Shown: one piece after another, positions 45,618 through 54,136 of the stretch
Layout of the letters: every line of letters begins with the position of its first letter
Numbering within the stretch: position 1 is the stretch's first letter
Assembly: GCF_001909055.1 (NCBI RefSeq)
Contig: NZ_LVWI01000002.1
Location: forward strand, 372,001-436,000
Length of the DNA: 64,000 nucleotides
Direction: 5' to 3'
From: Paenibacillus helianthi
GTDB taxonomy: Bacteria > Bacillota > Bacilli > Paenibacillales > Paenibacillaceae
The notes under the pieces: model-generated
The model's input: the letters and a program-made list of their open reading frames with translations, nothing else
The model's database searches: none
What the model was told of the DNA's origin: nothing
Program-made: the position numbers and the translations under genes

Positions 45618-46715
45618 TCACCTCGCATAACGGGATAGGTTGAGTAAAATGCCGAGTGCTGTGAGCATTAGGGTCAGCGATGATCCCCCATAGCTGATTA
45701 GCGGAAGCGTGATGCCTGTAACCGGCATTAGGCCGATGACAACGCCAATGTTGATGATGACCTGGACGGCTACCATACAGACGATGCCTACCGCCAAATA
45801 ACTGCCGAACCGGTCGGGCAGACTCATTGCCACCTTCATCCCCCTCCAGATCAGAATCAGGAATAGGACCAGTACAATCAGCCCACCAATGAAACCAAGC
45901 TCCTCGGCCAAAATGGAAAAAATAAAATCGGTCTGCGGCTCCGGCACATAGCTGTACTTTTGCCGGCTCATGCCAAGTCCCAGACCGCCAAGGCCGCCGG
46001 GGCCAATTGCATAGAGCGATTGGATAATCTGATAGCCCTTCCCTAGCGGATCGGACCACGGGTCCAGAAATGCTGTAATCCGCTGCAGACGGTAGGGAGC
46101 TGCAGCAACCAGCGCGGCAAACCCAACGACTCCCAAAAAGCCCAGGGAGAGCAGGTGCTTCATACGCGCTCCGGCAGTAAAAATCATCATGAGGGCAGCT
46201 CCGAACATGACGGTGCCTGTCCCCAGATCCGGCTGGAGCATAATAAGGGCAAATGCGGAGCCGATCAGTGCGAGCGGGGGCAGCAACCCTTTTGTGAAGG
46301 CAGAGATATCATAATCATCCTTTCCCAGCCAATTGGCGAGAAAGAGGATCATCCCCATTTTCATGAATTCGGAAGGCTGAATCCCGAAAGAGCTGATGCC
46401 GAGCCAGCTTCGGGCTCCGCCGCGCACAACGCCGATACCGGGGATCAGCACCATGACAAGCAGAATGAAGCAGAGTATCAACGCGGGTCTGGCAAATCTC
46501 TTCAGCACCAGATAATCGGTGTTCGCGGTAACGAACATTGCGCCAAGCCCAAGCCCCGCAAACAACAGCTGCCTTTTGACAAAATAAAACGAATCGCCAT
46601 AATTGCGGAAGCCCAAAACAGAACCTGCGCTGTAAACCATCACCATGCCGATTAACAGCAGGGACAGAATAGCCATAAGTATCCAGATATCGGGCGCATG
46701 ACGGGATTTGTTCAT
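45618..46715 (-). CDS. spoVE: SEDS glycosyltransferase FtsW/SpoVE
   Basis: Polymerises glycan strands from lipid II together with a class B PBP. 365 residues and about ten membrane segments. Characteristic stretches are YFVKRQLLFAGLGLGAMFV, GARSWLGISSFGIQPSEFMK, and the ending MPVTGITLPLISYGGSSL. AGAGGTG lies 8 bases before the ATG at 46715. From sequence alone it cannot be decided whether it serves vegetative septation, the spore cortex or both. The place between murD and murG is that of Bacillus spoVE. Confidence 0.92.
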   Translation of the reverse strand: MNKSRHAPDIWILMAILSLLLIGMVMVYSAGSVLGFRNYGDSFYFVKRQLLFAGLGLGAMFVTANTDYLVLKRFARPALILCFILLVMVLIPGIGVVRGGARSWLGISSFGIQPSEFMKMGMILFLANWLGKDDYDISAFTKGLLPPLALIGSAFALIMLQPDLGTGTVMFGAALMMIFTAGARMKHLLSLGFLGVVGFAALVAAAPYRLQRITAFLDPWSDPLGKGYQIIQSLYAIGPGGLGGLGLGMSRQKYSYVPEPQTDFIFSILAEELGFIGGLIVLVLFLILIWRGMKVAMSLPDRFGSYLAVGIVCMVAVQVIINIGVVIGLMPVTGITLPLISYGGSSLTLMLTALGILLNLSRYAR

Positions 46716-46764
46716 CAGGAGCACACCTCTTGCATCTGTAGTAGGGGCTTATCCACCCCCCTAC

Positions 46765-48183
46765 TTAAAGGTTATGCACCGCCTCTTTAAAAATACGCCC
46801 GCGCTCCTCATAGGATGTAAACATATCCCAACTGGCGCAGGCAGGAGACAGGAGAACAATATCCCCCGCTTCCGCCAGAGCGGAAGCCTCCCGCACGGCC
46901 TTTTGCAGCACGGCGGCGGCGCTCTCCCCATTATCGACGGAGATGATGCGCTTTACTCCTGCCATGCCTGCGACGGCCGCGAGCTTGTCCTTGGTCTGTC
47001 CGAGCGCTACAAGCGCTTTGACCCCGCCGAGGACAGGCAATAGCTCCATATAATCGGAACCGCGGTCGAGTCCGCCGGCAATCAGAACAACCGGCTTCCG
47101 GAAGGAGGCCAGCGCCATTGAGGTGGCTTTGGAGTTGGTGGCTTTGGAGTTGTTGTAATAAGCGGCTCCGGCTTTATCTGCTACATATTCCAGCCGGTGC
47201 TCGACACCTCTGAAATTTGCCAGCACTTCGGCAAGTCCGGCAGGGTCTGCACCTGCGGCGATTGCAATCCCGCAGGCAGCCAGGGCGTTCTCCACATTGA
47301 AGCGGCCCGGCAGTCCGATAGTATCAACGTCGGCAATTTCTGTCTCACTCTCGGAGTAATCCCGATAGACAATTACCCGCTTGAGATCATCTTCGGTACC
47401 CTGGACAAATGAAGGACGGACAAAGACACCCTGAACCAGCTCTTCAGTCATTGAAAAGGGCAAGATTCCTGCTTTGATATAAGGCACTAGCTCTCTACAG
47501 ACAGGGTCATCCCAGTTCAGCACCGCTGTGTCGCTTGGCCCTTGTCGCTCAAACAGCTTAGCCTTGGAAGCAATATAATCCTCCATACCGCCATGATAGT
47601 CCAGATGGGTCTCTGCCACATTCAGCAGACAGCCTATCTTAGGGCGGAACTCTTTAGTACCTTTGAGTTGAAAGCTGCTAAGCTCGACTACCATCCAATT
47701 GTCATCATGAGCCTCCTGTGCGGCCTGACAGAGCGGTGTGCCGATGTTCCCGGCCACAATAGGGTTCATTCCCGCAGCGTCCAGCATACGCCCCACCCAG
47801 GTGGTTGTCGTCGTCTTGCCGTTAGAACCGGTGATACCAATCATAGGTGCTGCGCAAAGGTGGTACGCCACCTCCACCTCAGTCACTACCTCGATACCCA
47901 GCTCCATTGCTTTTTGCACCGGAGGTACGGAATAGGGAATTCCCGGATTCTTCACTAGCAGGCTCACGCCCGGATGAATTAATCCCTCCGGGTGACCTCC
48001 GCATATAACAGAAATTCCCAAAGATTCCAGTTCGGAAGCTTCGGGACTTTGATCTCTTTCTTTTTTGTCATTGACCGTTACAACGGCGCCGTGCTCATGC
48101 AGCACCTTGGCCACCTGAACACCGCTTTTGGCAAGGCCCAGGACGACCACTTCTTCACCTCGGTATTCATCCGGATGCTTCAT
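46765..48183 (-). CDS. murD: UDP-N-acetylmuramoyl-L-alanine:D-glutamate ligase
   Basis: Adds D-Glu to UDP-MurNAc-L-Ala using ATP. 472 residues: N-terminal UDP-binding Rossmann domain (GLAKSGVQVAKVLHEHGAVV), central ATP loop GITGSNGKTTTTTWVGRML near 120, and C-terminal ligase domain (LIAGGLDRGSDYMELLP, LLSPACASWDMFTSYEERG). A short gap separates it from mraY. Confidence 0.97.
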   Translation of the reverse strand: MKHPDEYRGEEVVVLGLAKSGVQVAKVLHEHGAVVTVNDKKERDQSPEASELESLGISVICGGHPEGLIHPGVSLLVKNPGIPYSVPPVQKAMELGIEVVTEVEVAYHLCAAPMIGITGSNGKTTTTTWVGRMLDAAGMNPIVAGNIGTPLCQAAQEAHDDNWMVVELSSFQLKGTKEFRPKIGCLLNVAETHLDYHGGMEDYIASKAKLFERQGPSDTAVLNWDDPVCRELVPYIKAGILPFSMTEELVQGVFVRPSFVQGTEDDLKRVIVYRDYSESETEIADVDTIGLPGRFNVENALAACGIAIAAGADPAGLAEVLANFRGVEHRLEYVADKAGAAYYNNSKATNSKATSMALASFRKPVVLIAGGLDRGSDYMELLPVLGGVKALVALGQTKDKLAAVAGMAGVKRIISVDNGESAAAVLQKAVREASALAEAGDIVLLSPACASWDMFTSYEERGRIFKEAVHNL

Positions 48184-48186
48184 TCT

Positions 48187-49152
48187 TTACAACCCCTTGC
48201 TTAAGATTAGTCCTACTGCCGCCAGCACCAGGCTCACCGCCCAGAAGGAGACAACTACCCGCCATTCCGACCAGCCGCCAAGCTCAAAATGATGATGGAT
48301 CGGGCTCATGCGGAAAATGCGTTTGCCGCGGGTTTTAAATGAGGCCACCTGCAGCACGACAGATAGCATCTCAATGACGAATACACCGCCGATGACAACA
48401 AAAAGCAGCTCGCTTTTGGTAACAATGGCAATCGCACCAATGGCTCCACCAATGCCGAAGGATCCGAAATCGCCCATAAATACCTTTGCCGGATGTGCAT
48501 TGAAAACGAGAAAGCCAAGTACCGCCCCGATCATTGCCGCCGCACAAACACCTGCCGCAATCGAGGTAGCCTGCATTGCTACTACGGCAAAAGCAGCTAG
48601 GGCAATCGCACTGACGCCCGACAGCAGCCCATCTACTCCATCGGTAAAATTCACTGCATTCGTTACAGCCATCATCATAATGATAATGAACGGATAGTAA
48701 AACCAGCTTCCCCAATCAAAGCTGATCGAAGTTCCCGGGATGCTGATTCCAGTATTGTGCCCGGCATTAATCAGAAGCCCGCACATTACGGCACCTACCA
48801 GCAGCTGCCCCAGTAATTTTTGGCGCGGTGTCAGTCCCAGTGAACGCTTGAACGCAATTTTGATATAATCGTCCAGGAAGCCGATCAGCCCATAGCCGAG
48901 CGTAGCTACCAAGAGGACATAGAAGTCTGAGTCTACAACCGAAAATTTCAAAAAAGACAACGTGAATGCCACCATAATGATAATTCCGCCCATCGTAGGC
49001 GTTCCGGCTTTTTTTAAGTGAGTCTGAGGTCCGTCATCACGAACCTGCTGTCCAAATTTCATCCTCCGCAGAAGCGGAATGAAGAGCGGAGCGGCAATGA
49101 CCGCAAGGATAAAGGATACAGCAATAGTCAGCAGAAGTAATTGATAATCCAT
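48187..49152 (-). CDS. mraY: MraY, phospho-MurNAc-pentapeptide translocase
   Basis: Transfers phospho-MurNAc-pentapeptide to undecaprenyl phosphate, giving lipid I. 321 residues and about ten membrane helices. Conserved acidic motifs: LIGFLDDYIKI near 92, VNFTDGVDGLLSG near 170, and the basic loop SPIHHHFELGGWSEWRVV near the C-terminus. It is 3 bases upstream of murD. Confidence 0.97.
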   Translation of the reverse strand: MDYQLLLLTIAVSFILAVIAAPLFIPLLRRMKFGQQVRDDGPQTHLKKAGTPTMGGIIIMVAFTLSFLKFSVVDSDFYVLLVATLGYGLIGFLDDYIKIAFKRSLGLTPRQKLLGQLLVGAVMCGLLINAGHNTGISIPGTSISFDWGSWFYYPFIIIMMMAVTNAVNFTDGVDGLLSGVSAIALAAFAVVAMQATSIAAGVCAAAMIGAVLGFLVFNAHPAKVFMGDFGSFGIGGAIGAIAIVTKSELLFVVIGGVFVIEMLSVVLQVASFKTRGKRIFRMSPIHHHFELGGWSEWRVVVSFWAVSLVLAAVGLILSKGL

Positions 49153-49166
49153 GGGTACACCCCCTC

Positions 49167-50582
49167 CTATTTGTTTGGATCCGTCTGAGAATGCTCATTC
49201 AAGCTGTGCAGCACTTCCTCAAGGCGCATTCCCCTTGAAGCTTTGAAGAGTACAACATCTTTGGGATCGATTCTATTAAGCAAGGCCGCTGTAAGCTCCT
49301 TTTTATCCATAAAAGCAAATACGCGTTCAGATCCAAACCGCTCCTCTGCCTTCTTGGCGATATGTGCAGAAAGTGGTCCATAGGTAAAGACCAGATCCGT
49401 TAAGGATGGATCCAGGTAAGCACCGATCTCCTGATGGAAAAGCGCCTCATCCGGCCCAAGTTCCAGCATGTCCCCCAGCACAGCGATTTTTTTGCCGCTG
49501 CATTTCATGCCTTGAAGCACATCAATGGCTGCTCTCATAGAAGTTGGACTGGCATTATAGGCGTCATTCAGCATAGTAAGCCCCGAAGCTGCCAGCATCA
49601 TTTCAATCCGCATCCCGGTCAGTTTAAGCTTGCTGAGGCCTTCTGCGATGCTGTCTTCGGATACGCTGTAGTGGCGGGCAACCACCAGCGCAGCCAAAGC
49701 GTTAACCACATTATGCCGGCCCGGCAGCGGCAGCGTGAAGGCGCGCTGCGCATACAGATGGGAAGTGAAGGTCATCCCCCCGATATGGGTCATCATTCCA
49801 GAAGGATAATCATCATTGTCAGCGTTCAAGCCAAAGCGGAAGCCTTTCATTCCCTCCGGTGTATGAAAGGCGGGCTCTGCCATAACTTCGGAGAGCAACG
49901 GCTCGTCACCGTTATAAACCAGGAGACCTCCCGGCTTCAGTCCTTCGGCAATTTCCAGCTTGGCCCGGGCAATTTCCTTGCGGGACCCAAGCTGCAGCAA
50001 ATGGGACTCGCCCACATTGGTAATAACGGCCACATCCGGCGGCGCTAAAGAGGCAAGAAGTGCAATCTCTCCCCGCGAGCTCATCCCCATCTCCAGCACA
50101 GCGATCTGAATATCCTCACTCATGGAGAGAATCGTCAGCGGCAGACCGATATGGTTGTTGAAGTTTCCTGCAGTTTTATGGACTTTGTATTGTCCCTCCA
50201 GCAGGGCTGTAATCATATCCTTCGTAGTTGTCTTTCCGTTGCTGCCGGTGACGGCGACCACCTGCGGAGCAATTTGGCACAAATATGTGGAAGACAGCTT
50301 CTGCAATGCAGCAAGAGTATCATCCACCAGGATCACGCCGTCCCCTGCAGGGGCAGCTCCCCTATCCCTCTGCCACAAGGTAGCGGCGGCACCCGCCGCC
50401 AAAGATGCGGCACTGTAGTCATGCCCGTCAAAATGTTCCCCAACCAGCGGAACGAAAAGACAGGCAGGCGTAATTTTGCGGGAGTCGGTAACGACTCCCG
50501 CAATTCTCTTATCCATATCGTAAGCGGAGGACAGTTCTCCCCCACACATGGCAGCGATGTTTCGCAGCGTTCTTGTAATCAA
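49167..50582 (-). CDS. murF: UDP-MurNAc-tripeptide:D-Ala-D-Ala ligase
   Basis: Completes the pentapeptide by adding D-Ala-D-Ala. 471 residues with ATP loop VTGSNGKTTTKDMITALL near 112, NNHIGLPLTIL, and ligase-domain LNDAYNASPTSMRAAIDVL. The start codon is TTG at 50582, overlapping the murE stop (TTGA), with AAGGGG 9 bases upstream inside murE; expression should depend on murE translation. Confidence 0.97.
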   Translation of the reverse strand: MITRTLRNIAAMCGGELSSAYDMDKRIAGVVTDSRKITPACLFVPLVGEHFDGHDYSAASLAAGAAATLWQRDRGAAPAGDGVILVDDTLAALQKLSSTYLCQIAPQVVAVTGSNGKTTTKDMITALLEGQYKVHKTAGNFNNHIGLPLTILSMSEDIQIAVLEMGMSSRGEIALLASLAPPDVAVITNVGESHLLQLGSRKEIARAKLEIAEGLKPGGLLVYNGDEPLLSEVMAEPAFHTPEGMKGFRFGLNADNDDYPSGMMTHIGGMTFTSHLYAQRAFTLPLPGRHNVVNALAALVVARHYSVSEDSIAEGLSKLKLTGMRIEMMLAASGLTMLNDAYNASPTSMRAAIDVLQGMKCSGKKIAVLGDMLELGPDEALFHQEIGAYLDPSLTDLVFTYGPLSAHIAKKAEERFGSERVFAFMDKKELTAALLNRIDPKDVVLFKASRGMRLEEVLHSLNEHSQTDPNK

Positions 50583-52066
50583 TAGCTTCGGCCCCTTATA
50601 ACTTCTTTGGCAACGACGCGGTCATCGAAATCATGAACCACTCCGCCGATCAGTTGATAGGTCTCGTGACCTTTCCCCGCAATCAATACTACATCGCTGG
50701 GGCTTGCCATTTCAATAGCTTTTCTAATCGCTTCCCTACGGTCTACAATCATTTCATAGTGGTCCTGTGCCACTCCATCCTCCTGCAACCCTGCTTCAAT
50801 ATCCCGAAGGATAAGGAGGGGATCCTCAGTGCGGGGGTTATCGGAGGTTACGAAGACATGGTCGCTGTATTTCGCAGCAATTTTGCCCATCAGCGGGCGT
50901 TTGGTCGTGTCTCTGTCTCCACCGCAGCCGAAGACGGTAAGAACCTTGCCGGAAGCAAACTCACATACCGCCCGCAGCACATTTTCCAACCCATCCGGTG
51001 TGTGGGCGTAGTCTACGATTACCGCGAAGTCCTGGCCCTCATCCACTGACTCCACACGCCCAGCCACACCTGCTACAGACTCAAGACTGGCCTTGATATC
51101 CGCAAGCGGAATATCCTCCAACAGCGCTGCAGTGATCGCAGCCAGCGCATTATACACATTGAACTTGCCTACCATACGCAATGAGATGTCAGCCTCTCCC
51201 TTAAACGTATCTACATGGAAAAAAGTTCCTTTGGAGGTGATGGAAATTTGCGAAGCCCGGACATTCGCTGGAGTATCGATGCCGTATGTAATCACCTCTG
51301 CGGCAGTCTGTGCAGCAAAATAAGTGCTTGCCTCGTCATCCGCATTCAGCACAGCATATTTGCGTTCTTCCTTCCATGGTGAGATCATATTTCCCATCCG
51401 GGAAAAGAACAGCCCTTTAGCCGCCCTGTACTCTTCCATCGTATGATGATAATCCAGATGATCCTGAGTCAGATTGGTAAATATGGCCGTCCGGAAATCC
51501 GTCCCCTTTACCCGTCCCTGCTCCAAGGCATGCGAGGAAACCTCCATCACACAGCACTGCACGCCTTTCTGAACCATATCCTGTAGCGTACGCTGCAGCT
51601 CAAGGGATTCCTGCGTCGTACCGGAAGCGGGATAGGTCTGTCCGTCATATCTCAGCTGAATGGTTCCAATCAGCCCTGTCTTAACATTCTGGTCCTGCAT
51701 AATACGCTCTATCAGATAGGTGGTCGTTGTTTTTCCATTCGTGCCGGTCACACCGATCATTCTCATCCGGCTGCTCGGTGAACCAAAAAAGGCATTGGAC
51801 AATACAGCCATTGCAAACCGGCAGTCATCCACTACGATCTGAGGCAAATCGATCTCCAGCTTCCGCTCACAGACCAGGGCAGAAGCTCCGTTCGCGGCTG
51901 CCTGAGGAGCGAATTCATGCCCATCCACCGTAAACCCCGGCAGGCAGATGAACAAATCGCCGGGCTTGACACGGCGCGAATCCGCCTGGAGTCCCGTTAT
52001 TTCCGTCTCCCCATCTCCATGTACCCGCGAAGCCGCGAGACAAGATGATAATTCATATACTTTCAT
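50579..52066 (-). CDS. murE: UDP-MurNAc-L-Ala-D-Glu:meso-diaminopimelate ligase
   Basis: Adds the third residue of the stem peptide. 495 residues with ATP loop VTGTNGKTTTTYLIERIM near 110 and carbamylated-Lys region. The motif VTSDNPRTEDPL (DNPR) marks meso-diaminopimelate rather than lysine specificity. This fits the dapL gene at 22-23 kb. I chose ATG at 52066 because the ribosome site GAGGG directly abuts the ATG two codons earlier. Confidence 0.97.
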   Translation of the reverse strand: MKVYELSSCLAASRVHGDGETEITGLQADSRRVKPGDLFICLPGFTVDGHEFAPQAAANGASALVCERKLEIDLPQIVVDDCRFAMAVLSNAFFGSPSSRMRMIGVTGTNGKTTTTYLIERIMQDQNVKTGLIGTIQLRYDGQTYPASGTTQESLELQRTLQDMVQKGVQCCVMEVSSHALEQGRVKGTDFRTAIFTNLTQDHLDYHHTMEEYRAAKGLFFSRMGNMISPWKEERKYAVLNADDEASTYFAAQTAAEVITYGIDTPANVRASQISITSKGTFFHVDTFKGEADISLRMVGKFNVYNALAAITAALLEDIPLADIKASLESVAGVAGRVESVDEGQDFAVIVDYAHTPDGLENVLRAVCEFASGKVLTVFGCGGDRDTTKRPLMGKIAAKYSDHVFVTSDNPRTEDPLLILRDIEAGLQEDGVAQDHYEMIVDRREAIRKAIEMASPSDVVLIAGKGHETYQLIGGVVHDFDDRVVAKEVIRGRSY

Positions 52067-52114
52067 AGCCATCCCTCACTCTGCATTTTTCGGAATAGAA
52101 GACGTCATCAAACA

Positions 52115-54043
52115 TTATTTCCCATTTTCAGCGCCCATATATATCCGGATCGTCGAACCCTGCTCGACTCTGGCCCCCGCTTTTGGTGCCTGATTAATTA
52201 CGGTATTGCCTGTTCCGGAACGGGCGAGTGTAAAGTTCATGTTCAGATCCTCATAAATATCCTGTACGGTAGCCCCTGTAAGATCAGGAACTGTCACAAT
52301 AGGAGTTTCACCGTATTTATAGGTTTTGGGAAGCTGATCTTTACGTTCTGGAACCTTCATGTAATGGAGGGAATCCTCCAGGATATTCTGCACGATTGGA
52401 GCTGCCACAACACCACCGAACTGAATGCCCTTAGGATTATCCACCGCTGTGTACACTACGATCTGCGGATCATCCGCAGGTGCAAAGCCTATAAACGATA
52501 CAATATGCTCTGTAGGAGAATACCGGCCGTTAATTACCTTTTGTGCCGTCCCTGTCTTGCCTCCCACACGGTAGCCGTCAATAAAAGCCGGCCGGCCCGT
52601 GCCTTTGGCAACCACGCTCTCAAGGGCAGCGCGCACCTTCTTCGAGGTTTCCTCTGAGATGACCTGACGCACCATCTCCGGCTGCACTTCCGAAACGGTC
52701 TCCCCTGTATCGGGATTGATCCAGGCCTTGGCGACATGCGGCGTGTAGAGCTTGCCGCCGTTGATGGCTGCCGAGACAGCGGTTATCTGCTGAATCGGCG
52801 TGACGGACACCCCTTGGCCAAAAGCCGTGGTCGCCAGCTCCACGGGTCCCACCTGCGCAGGCTTAAAGAGGATTCCGCTTGCTTCACCATTCAGATCAAT
52901 ACCGGTCTTGGCGCCAAATCCAAAATCACGGATATATTTGAATAAGGTATCTTTACCGAGCCGCTGTCCCAGCGCTACAAAGCCCGGATTGCAGGAGTTC
53001 TCTACCACCTCCAGGAAAGTCTCGCTACCATGCCCGCCCTTTTTCCAGCAACGCAGCTTGGCCCCGCCCACCTCGATATAGCCGGGATCAAAAAAGTGGT
53101 CATTCTGTAAATCCACTTTGCCTTCCTGGAGCGCAGCGGCCAAGGTAATAATTTTGAAAGTGGAGCCCGGTTCGTAAGTCATCCAGATGGGCAGATTCCG
53201 GTTGTAGACCTCAGCATCATATTCCTTGTAGGCTCCAGGCTCAAATCCAGGTCTGCTGGCCATGGCCAGAATTTCGCCATTCTTCGGGTTCATAGCTATA
53301 GCCCAACTGCCCTGTGCCTGATACTTCACCATGGCTTGATCCAGCTCGCGTTCCATTATGGACTGGATCTGCTTGTCTATCGTCAGTTTCAGTTTAAGGC
53401 CGTCCTGAGGAGCTGAATACTTTTCCGAAGAACCCGGCATCAGCCGGCCTCCGGCATCAGACAAATAGGAAATATCCCCTGCGCTGCCCTGGAGCAGCTT
53501 GTCGTATATGCTTTCCACCCCGGTAATGCCTTGATTGTCAATACCGGTGAAGCCCAGAATATGCGCAGCCAAATCTCCGTAAGGGTAAAACCGTTTGTTA
53601 TCCTCGGCCACAACGATGCCCGGCAGCTGCAAATCACGGATGCTCGCAGCCAGCTCCATCGTAATTTTGCGGCCGCCGGGCTGTAACTTCACCGATGACT
53701 GACTTTTGGACAAGAGAGTCACCAGCTTCATCTCGCTCATGCCGAGCAGTGGAGCCAGCGTCTGTGCTGTCTTTTGCTTCTCCTTCACCTGTACAGGAAC
53801 TGCATACACAGTCGGCGAGCTGATATTATAAGCCAGTGCTTTCCCTTCCCGGTCCAATATTTCACCGCGTTTGGCGGTAAAAGGAATATTGCGGCGCCAC
53901 TGGCTTTCCGCTTTGGCACTCAGTTTTTCTCCTTCGGACAGCTGGACATACGCCAGACGTATAGCCAGCGCACCAAATAACAAGGCCAATCCCAGCAGCG
54001 TCCACAGCATTCTCCTACGAGTTACGACTTTCGAAACCTTCAT
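52115..54043 (-). CDS. spoVD: Class B penicillin-binding protein, SpoVD type
   Basis: 642 residues: N-terminal membrane anchor (MLWTLLGLALLFGALAIRL), dimerisation domain (KRGEILDREGKALAYNISS), and transpeptidase with SxxK in EPGSTFKIITL, SxN in VVENSCNPGF and KTG in VGGKTGTAQKV. It ends in one PASTA domain (VPDLTGATVQDIYEDLNMNF). A single PASTA domain and the place between pbpB and murE match Bacillus spoVD, which makes spore cortex cross-links; the role is inferred from this. Confidence 0.92.
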   Translation of the reverse strand: MKVSKVVTRRRMLWTLLGLALLFGALAIRLAYVQLSEGEKLSAKAESQWRRNIPFTAKRGEILDREGKALAYNISSPTVYAVPVQVKEKQKTAQTLAPLLGMSEMKLVTLLSKSQSSVKLQPGGRKITMELAASIRDLQLPGIVVAEDNKRFYPYGDLAAHILGFTGIDNQGITGVESIYDKLLQGSAGDISYLSDAGGRLMPGSSEKYSAPQDGLKLKLTIDKQIQSIMERELDQAMVKYQAQGSWAIAMNPKNGEILAMASRPGFEPGAYKEYDAEVYNRNLPIWMTYEPGSTFKIITLAAALQEGKVDLQNDHFFDPGYIEVGGAKLRCWKKGGHGSETFLEVVENSCNPGFVALGQRLGKDTLFKYIRDFGFGAKTGIDLNGEASGILFKPAQVGPVELATTAFGQGVSVTPIQQITAVSAAINGGKLYTPHVAKAWINPDTGETVSEVQPEMVRQVISEETSKKVRAALESVVAKGTGRPAFIDGYRVGGKTGTAQKVINGRYSPTEHIVSFIGFAPADDPQIVVYTAVDNPKGIQFGGVVAAPIVQNILEDSLHYMKVPERKDQLPKTYKYGETPIVTVPDLTGATVQDIYEDLNMNFTLARSGTGNTVINQAPKAGARVEQGSTIRIYMGAENGK

Positions 54044-54136
54044 TCCGTCCCCCCGCTTTCGCTGTTCTAGACATGAGCTCTTATCTTCATGACTATTCAG
54101 GACAAACAGGGGTTAGAACAAGCCTATGCCAAGGCA